A stretch of DNA of 64,000 nucleotides from Nocardioides pinisoli (lineage in GTDB: Bacteria; Actinomycetota; Actinomycetes; Propionibacteriales; Nocardioidaceae), in assembly GCF_024199985.1 (NCBI RefSeq), contig NZ_JANARS010000002.1, positions 310,001-374,000 on the forward strand. Direction: 5' to 3'. Shown in pieces: positions 53,148-61,377 of the stretch (positions are counted from its first letter, which is position 1; each line of letters begins with the position of its first letter). The translations under genes were made by a program, and so were the position numbers. The notes below the pieces were generated by a model. That model saw nothing but the letters and a program-made list of their open reading frames with translations, searched no databases and had not been told where the DNA came from.

Positions 53148-53840
53148 ATGCCCGACCTCGCTCCCTTCCTGGAGATGTGGTTCGACGACGTCCCGGACCT
53201 GCGGGGCGACCCCGCCGCCGTCGGCGGCCTGCTGCGGTTCAACAGGCCGGCGTCCGCGGGGACGTCCGACGGCGACGTGGAGCTGCTCGTCGTGGAGGAC
53301 CAGGGGGTGTGGCTCTGGGGCAGGGACCAGCGTGGTCGCCACGTCGAGCGGGCGAACGAGCCCGGAGCGCAGTGGCGACCGACGGGTGAGAGCGCCGAGG
53401 AGTTCTGGCTCCACCACGCGGCGTTCGACGCGGTGCTCGAGATGCCCGCGCGGCGGAGCGCCCGGGGCTTCGACGCCGCGACCGTACGCCGCCTCGTCGA
53501 CGCGGTGGCGCCCCTGCCGTGCCGTCCCTGGGCCTGGCCGGGGACGGGCCACTCGCTGTTCCACCGCGGCCCGGCCGTGGTCATGGTCTGTGATGACGAC
53601 GGAGACCACTGGGTGGTCGCCGCAGCCCCGGACGAGGCGGACCTCGCCTGGCTCGACGGCCTCGACCTCTCCTGCGACGAGTCGGACTCCCTCTGGTTCG
53701 TCGTTGGTCGAGTAGCCCGCGAGGAACGAGCGGGCGTATCGAGACCCGCGAACCCCACCGGTCGAGCAGCCGCCCTCGCTGGTCGAGTAGCCCGTGAGGA
53801 ACGAGCGGGCGTATCGAGACCCCTCGCACCCGTTGGTTGA
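53148..53840 (+). CDS. Hypothetical protein with a C-terminal tail encoded by REP repeats
   Basis: 230 residues from ATG 53148 (GGAGGGG just upstream). The first ~184 residues (LAPFLEMWFDDVPDLRGDPA ... DESDSLWFV) look like a real acidic, Trp-containing protein that I cannot place, possibly SMI1/SUKH-like in style. From 53703 the frame runs through two copies of the type-A repeat, each translated as GRVAREERAGVSRP, and ends at a TGA inside a third repeat (53838-53840). About 46 residues therefore derive from repeats. The original stop was probably lost when repeats arrived. Confidence 0.7.
   Translation: MPDLAPFLEMWFDDVPDLRGDPAAVGGLLRFNRPASAGTSDGDVELLVVEDQGVWLWGRDQRGRHVERANEPGAQWRPTGESAEEFWLHHAAFDAVLEMPARRSARGFDAATVRRLVDAVAPLPCRPWAWPGTGHSLFHRGPAVVMVCDDDGDHWVVAAAPDEADLAWLDGLDLSCDESDSLWFVVGRVAREERAGVSRPANPTGRAAALAGRVAREERAGVSRPLAPVG
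53705..53747 (+). repeat. Type-A REP-like repeat, copy 1
   Basis: Begins TGGTCGAGTAGCCCGCGAGG, ends CGGGCGTATCGAGACCC. The ends are partly complementary (GGTCGAGTA / TATCGAGACC), and the inner CCCGC/GCGGG arms flank GAGGAACGA, so it can fold. Lies inside the 3' end of the hypothetical gene. Confidence 0.85.
53780..53823 (+). repeat. Type-A REP-like repeat, copy 2
   Basis: Same as copy 1 with one base change (CCCGTGAGG for CCCGCGAGG). Also translated in frame as GRVAREERAGVSRP. Confidence 0.85.
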
Positions 53841-53868
53841 TGTGGGACGGAGTCCTGTCACGAGACCC
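53834..53868 (+). repeat. Type-B REP-like repeat, copy 1
   Basis: TGGTTGATGTGGGACGGAGT then CCTGTCACGAGACCC. Its GGTTGA supplies the stop codon of the upstream gene. Confidence 0.75.
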
Positions 53869-53935
53869 CTAGCTCGCTGTTCACTCGTAGCAGGTACGAA
53901 TGGACCGCGAGCCAGACCTGCCCACGGCCACGCGC

Positions 53936-53972
53936 TGGTTGAAGAGGGAACGAAGTCCCGTCACGAGGCCCC
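53936..53972 (+). repeat. Type-B REP-like repeat, copy 2
   Basis: TGGTTGAAGAGGGAACGAAG then TCCCGTCACGAGGCCCC; close to the other type-B copies. Together with the flanking copies it fills the 346-bp gap 53841-54186, which holds no gene. Confidence 0.75.
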
Positions 53973-54006
53973 GTCGCTCGCTGATGGCGATGCCCGCCCA
54001 CCTCGC

Positions 54007-54050
54007 TGGTCGAGTAGCCCGCGAGGAACGAGCGGGCGTATCGAGACCCC
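54007..54050 (+). repeat. Type-A REP-like repeat, copy 3
   Basis: TGGTCGAGTAGCCCGCGAGG to CGGGCGTATCGAGACCCC, identical to copy 1 over its length. Confidence 0.85.
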
Positions 54051-54067
54051 GCACCCGCCACCCTCGC

Positions 54068-54103
54068 TGGTTGAGGAGGGACGAAGTCCCGTCGCGAGAC
54101 CCG
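54068..54103 (+). repeat. Type-B REP-like repeat, copy 3
   Basis: TGGTTGAGGAGGGACGAAGT then CCCGTCGCGAGACCC. GGGACGAAGTCCC forms a short hairpin. Same family as the lone copy at 13862-13896. Confidence 0.8.
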
Positions 54104-54173
54104 TCCGAAAGTCGCCCAGCGACCGTCCACACCCGGGCCGTTTCCGGGGGCGACCGTTGTCGGTGCTCCACCG

Positions 54174-54179
54174 TACAAT
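54174..54179 (+). promoter_or_regulatory. -10 box (TACAAT) of a leaderless promoter
   Basis: TACAAT ends seven bases before ATG 54187; there is no Shine-Dalgarno, so the DUF222/HNH transcript is probably leaderless. Confidence 0.6.
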
Positions 54180-54194
54180 CGAACACATGATCGA
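54179..54194 (+). promoter_or_regulatory. LexA-like SOS box overlapping the start codon
   Basis: TCGAACACATGATCGA matches the actinobacterial SOS box TCGAAC-N4-GTTCGA at 11 of 12 defined bases (GATCGA instead of GTTCGA). It touches the -10 and covers the ATG, so LexA binding would block initiation. Confidence 0.6.
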
Positions 54195-55737
54195 AGCGCT
54201 GGCAGGGCCCGGAGCAGGTGAGGTCGAGGACCTCACCGCCCGTGACCTGCTGGCTGCGATCCGCGACCGGCGCCGTGACGAGGAGCGGGCAGCAGCCGAC
54301 CAGCTCCTCCTGGCCGCGCAGTGGGCCGACCTGCATCCGCCGGAGTCGATCCACGACGCGGCCGTGTTCTCGATGGCTGCCGGCGGTCGTGAGCATGAGG
54401 AGCCCATCGCGGGTGAGGGGTGCCCGTTGGTGGCGGAGTTCTGCGTCGCCGAGCTCGGCAGCGTCCTCGGCACCTCCACGACCGCGGCGAAGAAGCTCAT
54501 CGGCCACGCCCTCGAGCTGCGCCACCGCCTCCCCCGCCTGTGGGCCCAGGTCCACTCCGGCCGGGTGCCGGCGTGGCGGGCCCGGCTGGTGGCTGAGACC
54601 ACCATCCACTCCACACCCGCGCTGACGCGGGAGGCGGTCGGGTTCGTCGACGCCCAGGTCGCGGCCGTGGCGGGGAAGGTCGGCCCCGCCCAGCTCGACC
54701 GGCTCGTCGCCGAAGCCATCAAGCGGTTCGACCTCGCCGAGCCTGACCCGACAGCGGACCCGGAGGACGGCTGGCTCCACGTCGACCCCCGCCACGCGAG
54801 CATCGACACCCAGGACGTGCACTACGCCGGGACGATGCGGATGGAGGCCGAGCTCGGCATCGCCGACGCCCTCGACGTCGACCGTGCCCTGGCCCACGGT
54901 GCGGCCACGTTGAAGGCACTCGGGTCCACGGAGTCGCTGAACGTCCGCCGGGCCAAGGCGCTCGGGGACCTGGCCCGCACCCAGACCGCCCTCGACCTCC
55001 ACACCCAAGGCGGCACCGCAGCCAAGACCACCGACCCCAGCACCGGCACCGGCACCGCAGCCAAGACCACCGGCACCGGCACGGGCACCGACAGCGACAG
55101 CGACGGCGACACGGGCACGGGCAGCGACACGGGGACCGTCCCCGACGGCCTGCCAGCCGCGCGGGAAGTCGTGCTGCACGCCCACTTCGACGCCAACCTC
55201 GACGGCCTGTCGACGGTGTTCGGTCCCACCGGACGCATGGAGGAGGGCCAGCGGCTGGTGCTGCTCGACCAGATCAGGTCGTGGTGTGCCGACTCCCGGA
55301 CCAAGGTCACCATCAAGCCGGTCATCGACCTCAACGCCCAGCTGGCGACCGAGGTCTACGCGGTCCCGGACAAGCTGCGCGAGCAGGTCATTCTCCGAGA
55401 CCGCACCTGCGTCTTCCCGTGGTGCACCCGACCGGCCCGGCGAGCCGACATCGACCACGTCATCCCCCACGACCCCGACGCCGTCGCAGAAGGACGCGAA
55501 CAGCCCGGACCCACCGCCACGTGGAACCTGGCCTGCCTGTGCCGGTTCCACCACCGGCTGAAGACACACTCGGCCTGGCGCTACGAGATGGTCGCGCCAG
55601 GGACCTTCGAGTGGACCAGCCCCCACGGCTACCGCTACCGCCGCGACCACACCGGCACGAGCTCGATCGACCCACCGCCCACGAGGTCGGTCGACCCGCC
55701 GGACCCGCCCGGCATCCCTCGACCCCGCCGACGATGA
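54187..55737 (+). CDS. DUF222 / HNH endonuclease-domain protein (13E12 repeat family)
   Basis: 516 residues. N-terminal DUF222 region (~1-330), then a low-complexity Thr/Gly/Asp linker (~275-320, encoded by imperfect ACCGGCAC-type repeats at ~55011-55140), and a C-terminal HNH domain: ILRDRTCVFPWCTRPARRAD, IDHVIPHDP and TATWNLACLCRFHHRLKTHS with the metal and catalytic His/Asn. Members of this multicopy family in mycobacteria (13E12 family) are partly LexA-controlled; their function is unknown. It lies directly beside a cluster of REP-like repeats. Confidence 0.9.
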   Translation: MIEALAGPGAGEVEDLTARDLLAAIRDRRRDEERAAADQLLLAAQWADLHPPESIHDAAVFSMAAGGREHEEPIAGEGCPLVAEFCVAELGSVLGTSTTAAKKLIGHALELRHRLPRLWAQVHSGRVPAWRARLVAETTIHSTPALTREAVGFVDAQVAAVAGKVGPAQLDRLVAEAIKRFDLAEPDPTADPEDGWLHVDPRHASIDTQDVHYAGTMRMEAELGIADALDVDRALAHGAATLKALGSTESLNVRRAKALGDLARTQTALDLHTQGGTAAKTTDPSTGTGTAAKTTGTGTGTDSDSDGDTGTGSDTGTVPDGLPAAREVVLHAHFDANLDGLSTVFGPTGRMEEGQRLVLLDQIRSWCADSRTKVTIKPVIDLNAQLATEVYAVPDKLREQVILRDRTCVFPWCTRPARRADIDHVIPHDPDAVAEGREQPGPTATWNLACLCRFHHRLKTHSAWRYEMVAPGTFEWTSPHGYRYRRDHTGTSSIDPPPTRSVDPPDPPGIPRPRRR

Positions 55738-55820
55738 CCCCGGCCCGCACCCCGCCACCCACCAGGTAGCGGGGGCACCGGCATGTCTCGGCCCCGGCGC
55801 CGGCACAGAACTGGTCCCGG

Positions 55821-56552
55821 CTACAGGGAGGAGCGACCGCGTCGCGCGGCAGCCGTCGTGTGGCGCGCGTCCGACCACGCGATCCATGCCGTGCGGAGGC
55901 GCGGCGACCGCACAGGCCTGCCGCGGCGTCGGGCGCGAAGGTCGTCGCGAAGCCAGTCAGGTGCATGTGCCGCCTCGATGGCCGAGGTCTTCGTGAGGAG
56001 CTGCCCGGTCGCCAGTGCGTGGCGCGCACGGGCCATTGAAGAGAGCCCGAGATCGGCGATGGTCGAGTCCAGCCACCACCACGGGTGGCGGACGGCCCTC
56101 GTCCAGTAGCCGGTGAGCTCTGCGTGCGCGGCACGGCGGACGTCGTCGTCGCTCATGCCGGCCAGCACGGTCCCGGGCGCCCGGCCGAGGACGGCGTACC
56201 CGTGCCTGACGAGCTCTGCCCGCGTGATGCCCGAGAGCGGGCGTTCGACCAGGCTGCCGTGGGTCCACGTCGGATGGCGAGCGGTCAGGTCGGGCAAGGC
56301 TGACGCCGCGACGTAGGCACAACCGAGGTCGGCTCCTGCTGCGGTCGTGGCATCCAGGTCGCCGTGGATCGTGGCGATGGTCGACCGTGCGTCGGCGTCG
56401 AGCGGTCGGGTGGCGAGCGCAACGAGGTCGATGTCGCTGACGCCCGGCCGGTGGTCACCGGTCGCGAGGGATCCGGCCACGAACAGGTCCGTCACCCACT
56501 CGACGCCCTTCAGTCTGGCGGCGAGCTCGGCGACAGCCGGTGGCACGTCCAT
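55821..56552 (-). CDS. Nucleotidyltransferase-domain protein
   Basis: 243 residues. A polymerase-beta-like nucleotidyltransferase motif is seen near the N-terminus: DLFVAGSLATGDHRPGVSDI then D-L (GS-x-A-x-G-x(4)-G-x-SDIDL), which binds the metal ions. The C-terminal helical part (DDDVRRAAHAELTGYWTRAV; WWWLDSTIADLGLSSMARAR) resembles substrate-binding regions of aminoglycoside adenylyltransferase-like proteins. Substrate unknown; resistance function is only a possibility. ATG 56552 is chosen; ATG 56591 would add 13 residues. Confidence 0.82.
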   Translation of the reverse strand: MDVPPAVAELAARLKGVEWVTDLFVAGSLATGDHRPGVSDIDLVALATRPLDADARSTIATIHGDLDATTAAGADLGCAYVAASALPDLTARHPTWTHGSLVERPLSGITRAELVRHGYAVLGRAPGTVLAGMSDDDVRRAAHAELTGYWTRAVRHPWWWLDSTIADLGLSSMARARHALATGQLLTKTSAIEAAHAPDWLRDDLRARRRGRPVRSPRLRTAWIAWSDARHTTAAARRGRSSL

Positions 56553-56607
56553 GGACCCATCGTGGCGTGCGGCGTCGGTCCACGGGGCCATCCACGTGGT
56601 CCGGCCG

Positions 56608-57087
56608 TCAGCCCACGCGCTTGACGTACCTGCGACACGGCGAGACGAAGGTCTGCCCGCCGGCGGTCACCTCGTAGGGGAGGTCCCCGTCGTCGGTCCA
56701 GCCCTGCCGCTCGTAGAACCGCCGGGCCCGCGCGTTGCCGGTCACGACGGCCAGCCAGGCCGAGGAGTGACCGCCGGCGGCCACCCGGCGCTCGGCCGCG
56801 TGGAGCAGGTGGGCGGCCAGGCCCGTCCCTCGCGCCGCCCTGCCGACGAAGACCTGCTCCACCTCGTCGCCGACCACCATCACGAACCCCAGCAGCGTCC
56901 CGTCGTCCGCGACCGCCACGGACGTGTCGTCCACCCGCGACGGCGTGCGCTCGTGGAAGGCGGCCAGGGTGCGCGCGTCCGTCAGGCCGTCGGGCACGTG
57001 TCCGGCGTGGCCGTCGTGCCAGCCCTCGTGCCACAGGTCGGCGACGGCGGCCATGTCGGCGTCGGCGGCCGGTCGGATCGACGTCAT
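56608..57087 (-). CDS. GNAT-family N-acetyltransferase
   Basis: 159 residues. TSIRPAADADMAAVADLWHE at the start, acetyl-CoA site VEQVFVGRAARGTGLAAHLL (R-x-x-G-x-A), and NARARRFYERQGWTDDGDLP near the end. Substrate unknown. Divergent from the HIT gene with only 23 bp between starts. Its -10 (TAGGGT) is six bases before the ATG. Confidence 0.9.
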   Translation of the reverse strand: MTSIRPAADADMAAVADLWHEGWHDGHAGHVPDGLTDARTLAAFHERTPSRVDDTSVAVADDGTLLGFVMVVGDEVEQVFVGRAARGTGLAAHLLHAAERRVAAGGHSSAWLAVVTGNARARRFYERQGWTDDGDLPYEVTAGGQTFVSPCRRYVKRVG

Positions 57088-57093
57088 GGGGCC

Positions 57094-57103
57094 ACCCTAG
57101 GAT
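57094..57103. promoter_or_regulatory. Overlapping divergent -10 boxes for the GNAT and HIT genes
   Basis: Plus strand TAGGAT (57098-57103) lies seven bases before the HIT ATG; minus strand TAGGGT (complement of 57094-57099) lies six bases before the GNAT ATG. They share the TA step at 57098-57099, so the two promoters cannot both be occupied. Confidence 0.6.
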
Positions 57104-57110
57104 CGCCGAC

Positions 57111-57611
57111 ATGAGTCACGACGGCCTCGAGCGGATCTGGACGCCCCACCGGATGGCCTACGTCCGCACGGCGGTCGACGACGAGGGCTGCCCGTTCTGC
57201 GCGATCCCGTCGCACCCCGACGACGAGTCGTTGGTCGTGGCGCGGGGCGAGTCGACGTACGTCGTGCTCAACCTCCACCCCTACAACCCCGGCCACCTCA
57301 TGGTGCTGCCCTACCGCCACGTCGCCGACCTGACCGACCTCACGGCGGAGGAGTCGGTCGAGCTGATGTCGATGACCCAGCAGGCGCTGCGCGCCATCCG
57401 GGCCGTCAGCCGGCCGAACTCGTTCAACGTCGGGCTCAACCTCGGTCGGTCGGCCGGCGGGTCGCTCTCCGAGCACCTCCACCAGCACGTGGTGCCGCGC
57501 TGGACCGGCGACGCCAACTTCATCACCGTGGTGGGCGGCACCAAGATGCTGCCGCAGCTGCTCGAGGACACCCGTGGGCTGCTCGCGGACGCGTGGTCGC
57601 GCGCCACGTGA
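57111..57611 (+). CDS. HIT-family hydrolase/Ap4A phosphorylase-like protein
   Basis: 166 residues. CPFCAIPSHPDDESLVVARG, LHPYNPGHLMVLPYRHVADL and the catalytic triad motif LSEHLHQHVVPRW (HxHxH). It is orthologous in context to mycobacterial Rv2613c, an Ap4A phosphorylase that sits between thrS and pgsA1. Here thrS is 7 kb upstream and pgsA 2 kb downstream. Probably leaderless. Confidence 0.93.
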   Translation: MSHDGLERIWTPHRMAYVRTAVDDEGCPFCAIPSHPDDESLVVARGESTYVVLNLHPYNPGHLMVLPYRHVADLTDLTAEESVELMSMTQQALRAIRAVSRPNSFNVGLNLGRSAGGSLSEHLHQHVVPRWTGDANFITVVGGTKMLPQLLEDTRGLLADAWSRAT

Positions 57612-57647
57612 TGCGCCTCGCGGCGGCTGCGCGCCCGCCGGGGACCC

Positions 57648-58763
57648 TCACCGCCCCTGGAAAGCCGTGATCGCCGGGTTCTGGATCCTGCCCTCCCGGA
57701 TCTCGATGGCGCGGCTGATCGTCTCGTCCGCGTCCCAGGCCGCCGGCCCGGCGAGCACGGTGTCGACGAACGGCAGCAGTGCCTCGCTGTTCTCCCACGT
57801 CGCGGAGTTCCAGAGGTAGGACGGGCTGTGGTCGACCGCGTAGTAGTGCACGCGGTCGGCGACGGTGAACATCGGCTCGTCGAACGTCGTGGGCACGGCC
57901 CACGAGAACCCCATGCCCTCGTCGCACGACACGTCCACGATGAGGCTGCCCCGCCGGAAGTCGGCCAGGTCCTCGGTGCGCAGGTAGGTCAGCGGGGCGG
58001 CGGTGTCCTGGAGCGTGCAGTTGACGACGATGTCGTTCTCGGCGAGGTACGGCGCCAGCGGCACGCGGCCACGGTCGGTGATCACCTGGCTGGCGCCGGG
58101 CTTCGTGGGGTCGTGGTCGAACTGCCGGATCTGCACCGAGTGGATGGGCGAGCCCACCGCGGCGACCCGGCGCGTGGTCAGGACGGCGACGTCCCCCACG
58201 CCGTGCGCCTTCAGGGCGGTGACCGCGCCCCGTGCCGTGGCTCCGAACCCGATGACGACCGCGCGCAGCCGCCGTCCGTAGTCGCCGGTGATGCCGATGA
58301 GCTCCATCGCCTGGAGCACCGAGCAGTAGCCGGCGAGCTCGTTGTTCTTGTGGAAGACGTGGAGCCCGACGTGTCCGTCGGAGGTCCAGTGGTTCATCGC
58401 CTCGAAGGCGATCAGCGTGAGCTCCCGGTCGATCGCGAGCTGGGTCATCTCGCGGTCTTGCACGCAGTGCGGCCACCCCCAGAGGACCTGTCCGGGGCGC
58501 ATGGTGGCGACGTCCTCGTGCTGCGGCTTCGGCAGCACCACGACGTCGGCGTCGCGCAGGATCTCCTCCCGCGTGGCGAAACCCGCCACGTGCGGGGCGA
58601 GCTCGTCGTCGCCGATGCCGAAGTGGGCGGCGTAGCCGTGCTCGAGCGTCGTACGAGCGGCGACGTCGGGCGCGAGGCGGGGGAGGTGCTCGGGGTGCAG
58701 CGGGAGTCGGTGCTCGTTCTCCTTGGCGGACGTGGCGATGACGCCGAGACCGAGGAGGCTCAC
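57648..58763 (-). CDS. N5-(carboxyethyl)ornithine synthase-like / alanine dehydrogenase-family protein
   Basis: 371 residues of the alanine dehydrogenase/PNT fold. GVIATSAKENEHRLPLHPEH is the typical N-terminus of N5-(carboxyethyl)ornithine synthases; the NAD(P)-binding loop is RAVVIGFGATARGAVTALKA, with VVLPKPQHEDV and GLHVFHKNNELAGYCSVLQA also conserved. The enzyme reductively couples ornithine and pyruvate; related saccharopine dehydrogenase-like proteins are the alternative. GTG 58763 overlaps by four bases the stop of a 44-residue peptide gene, which is why this start was chosen. Confidence 0.85.
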   Translation of the reverse strand: MSLLGLGVIATSAKENEHRLPLHPEHLPRLAPDVAARTTLEHGYAAHFGIGDDELAPHVAGFATREEILRDADVVVLPKPQHEDVATMRPGQVLWGWPHCVQDREMTQLAIDRELTLIAFEAMNHWTSDGHVGLHVFHKNNELAGYCSVLQAMELIGITGDYGRRLRAVVIGFGATARGAVTALKAHGVGDVAVLTTRRVAAVGSPIHSVQIRQFDHDPTKPGASQVITDRGRVPLAPYLAENDIVVNCTLQDTAAPLTYLRTEDLADFRRGSLIVDVSCDEGMGFSWAVPTTFDEPMFTVADRVHYYAVDHSPSYLWNSATWENSEALLPFVDTVLAGPAAWDADETISRAIEIREGRIQNPAITAFQGR

Positions 58764-58894
58764 TTCTTCTTCGGCATGAAGGGCTCGGCAGCGTCGCTCT
58801 TGCCCGCCGCCTTCGCGTGCTTCTCGGCGCGCTTCTCCTTGATCGACTTCCCGGACTTCTTGGACATGCCCTGCCGCGGCGACTTGTCGCTCAT
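58760..58894 (-). CDS. Small Lys-rich basic protein (44 residues), coupled to the downstream dehydrogenase
   Basis: Open frame MSDKSPRQGMSKKSGKSIKE, then a Lys/Ala-rich helix (KRAEKHAKAAGKSD) and end EPFMPKKK. A GAGGAG site lies five bases before ATG 58894. Its TGA overlaps the GTG of the dehydrogenase (GTGA), implying translational coupling. High positive charge suggests nucleic-acid or ribosome binding, but the function is unknown. Similar short Lys-rich proteins occur widely in Actinobacteria. Confidence 0.72.
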   Translation of the reverse strand: MSDKSPRQGMSKKSGKSIKEKRAEKHAKAAGKSDAAEPFMPKKK

Positions 58895-58952
58895 CGAGGC
58901 TCCTCAGTAGGAAGCCTGGGTGGCTCCGTGCAGCCACACTACGCCTCGGCGC

Positions 58953-58958
58953 TAGCGT
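58953..58958 (+). promoter_or_regulatory. -10 box (TAGCGT) of a leaderless promoter
   Basis: TAGCGT ends seven bases before GTG 58966, favouring that start over the in-frame GTG at 58957. Confidence 0.6.
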
Positions 58959-58965
58959 GGCGGCC

Positions 58966-59739
58966 GTGGAACACCCGCACCTGGCCGCCGACGCCGCCCT
59001 CGCCGCCGACCTGGTCCGCGAGGCCGCGCTCCTCGCCGCCCGGATCCGCGTCGAGGGCCTCGACGTCGAGCACAAGACCAGCGCGTCCGACATCGTCACC
59101 CAGGCCGACACCGCGGCCGAGCGGCTCATCGTCCAGCAGCTCACCGCCGAGCGCCCCGACGACGCGATCGTGGGGGAGGAGGGCACCTCTCGCCCCGGTA
59201 CGTCCGGCCGGACGTGGGTCATCGACCCGGTCGACGGCACCTACAACTTCTCGCGCGGCAGCGACTGGTGGTGCACCGCCATCGCCCTGCACGACGAGGA
59301 CGACGTGCTGCTCGGTGCGGTGCACCACGCCGCCAGCCTGCGCACGTGGGTCGGCGGGCCCGACCTGCCGAGCACCTGCGACGGGACGCCACTCGCCCCG
59401 CTCCCCGACACACCCCGGGAGGCGCGCTGCGCGGCGACCTACCTCCACCCGCCGTTCTTCGCCAGCGAGGTGGGCGAGGCCTTCGCCCGCGCGCTCGGGC
59501 AGGTCGGCACGCTGCGCATGTTCGGCTCCGGGACGATGGACACGATGGCGATCGCGTCGGGTCAGTGGGACGTGCTCTTCCAGCACTCGGTGGCCGACTG
59601 GGACCGGCTCCCGGGGGCCGCGATCATCCGTGGGGCGGGCGGCAAGTCCGTCGTCGTACGCGCGGCGGGCGTGGACTGGACGGTCTCCGGCGCGCCCGCG
59701 GCGGTGGCGGACGTCCGGGCCGCGCTGCTGGACCGGTAG
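58966..59739 (+). CDS. Inositol monophosphatase-family phosphatase
   Basis: 257 residues. Motif 1 [20 protein letters not shown] (DPxDGT) and motif 2 [20 protein letters not shown] (WDxxxG), with the metal Glu in AIVGEEGTS, define the Li-sensitive phosphatase fold. Likely substrate is myo-inositol phosphate; histidinol phosphate (HisN) is an alternative in Actinobacteria and is relevant because the local HisB lacks a phosphatase domain. It overlaps the pgsA promoter by three bases and precedes pgsA by nine. Confidence 0.88.
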   Translation: MEHPHLAADAALAADLVREAALLAARIRVEGLDVEHKTSASDIVTQADTAAERLIVQQLTAERPDDAIVGEEGTSRPGTSGRTWVIDPVDGTYNFSRGSDWWCTAIALHDEDDVLLGAVHHAASLRTWVGGPDLPSTCDGTPLAPLPDTPREARCAATYLHPPFFASEVGEAFARALGQVGTLRMFGSGTMDTMAIASGQWDVLFQHSVADWDRLPGAAIIRGAGGKSVVVRAAGVDWTVSGAPAAVADVRAALLDR

Positions 59740-59742
59740 CCT
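59737..59742 (+). promoter_or_regulatory. -10 box (TAGCCT) of a leaderless pgsA promoter
   Basis: TAGCCT begins with the stop codon of the phosphatase gene and ends six bases before GTG 59749. Confidence 0.55.
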
Positions 59743-59748
59743 TCCGCC

Positions 59749-60372
59749 GTGCTCGACAGGTTCAAGCAGTTCTGGCAGGGCGTGATGCTCGCGCCCTTCG
59801 TCAACCTGTTCATCCGGCTCGGCATCAGCCCCGACGTGGTGACGCTCGTCGGCACGCTGGGGGTGAGCTTCGGCGCCCTGTTCTTCTTCTCCCAGGGCTG
59901 GGTGTGGCAGGGCGTCCTGTTCATCACGGCGTTCGTCTTCAGCGACCTCGTCGACGGCGCGATGGCGCGCAAGCTCGGCCGCAAGGACGACTTCGGCGCC
60001 TTCCTCGACTCCACGCTCGACCGCGTCGCCGACGGCGCGCTGTTCGGCGGGCTGGCGCTCTACTTCGCGTGGCACGCCGAGAGCCGCCTCTACCTCGCGC
60101 TGTGCCTGGTCATCCTCGTGATGGGCGCGGTCACGTCCTACGCCCGGGCCAAGGCCGACCACCTCGGCTACGACGCCAAGGTCGGCATCGCCGAGCGCCC
60201 CGACCGGCTCGTCGGGATGCTCGTGCCCGCCTTCTTCGCCGACGTCCTCGACCTCTGGATCCTGCTCGAGGTCGCCCTCTGGGCCCTCGCGGTCGCGGCC
60301 ACCGTCACCGTCGCTCAGCGCATCTGGGTCGTCCGCCGGCAGGCGCTCGCCCGGGCTGCGTCGCAGGCCTGA
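59749..60372 (+). CDS. pgsA: CDP-alcohol phosphatidyltransferase, PgsA/PIP synthase-like
   Basis: 207 residues with about five or six transmembrane helices. The signature D-G-x2-A-R-x8-G-x3-D-x3-D is complete in [20 protein letters not shown] then AFLDSTLDR. Context (HIT before it, pdxS/pdxT after it) matches mycobacterial pgsA1, a phosphatidylinositol phosphate synthase. The two genes that usually follow, PIM acyltransferase and pimA, are absent here: only 65 bp separate pgsA from pdxS. Substrate assignment follows context. Confidence 0.92.
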   Translation: MLDRFKQFWQGVMLAPFVNLFIRLGISPDVVTLVGTLGVSFGALFFFSQGWVWQGVLFITAFVFSDLVDGAMARKLGRKDDFGAFLDSTLDRVADGALFGGLALYFAWHAESRLYLALCLVILVMGAVTSYARAKADHLGYDAKVGIAERPDRLVGMLVPAFFADVLDLWILLEVALWALAVAATVTVAQRIWVVRRQALARAASQA

Positions 60373-60425
60373 CGGCGCTGCGACTTTGGTCGCATCCCGA
60401 TGCCTTCTTCCGGGTGGGCCCGCAC

Positions 60426-60431
60426 TACGAT
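60426..60431 (+). promoter_or_regulatory. -10 box (TACGAT) of a leaderless pdxS promoter
   Basis: TACGAT ends six bases before ATG 60438. Confidence 0.6.
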
Positions 60432-60437
60432 CTGAGC

Positions 60438-61358
<921 letters not shown>

Positions 61359-61377
61359 CGCCCGGCTGCGGCGGAGG

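Noticed and set aside
53705..54103. CRISPR array
   Set aside because: Repeats alternate between two types, spacing is irregular, the intervening sequences are not spacer-like and no cas gene is present.
55011..55140. Tandem repeat in the DUF222/HNH gene as a regulatory element
   Set aside because: It is an in-frame Thr/Gly/Asp linker between two domains, which is common in this family.
55821..56552. Nucleotidyltransferase as a MNT-HEPN type toxin-antitoxin partner
   Set aside because: No HEPN-domain gene is adjacent and the protein is longer than typical MNT antitoxins.
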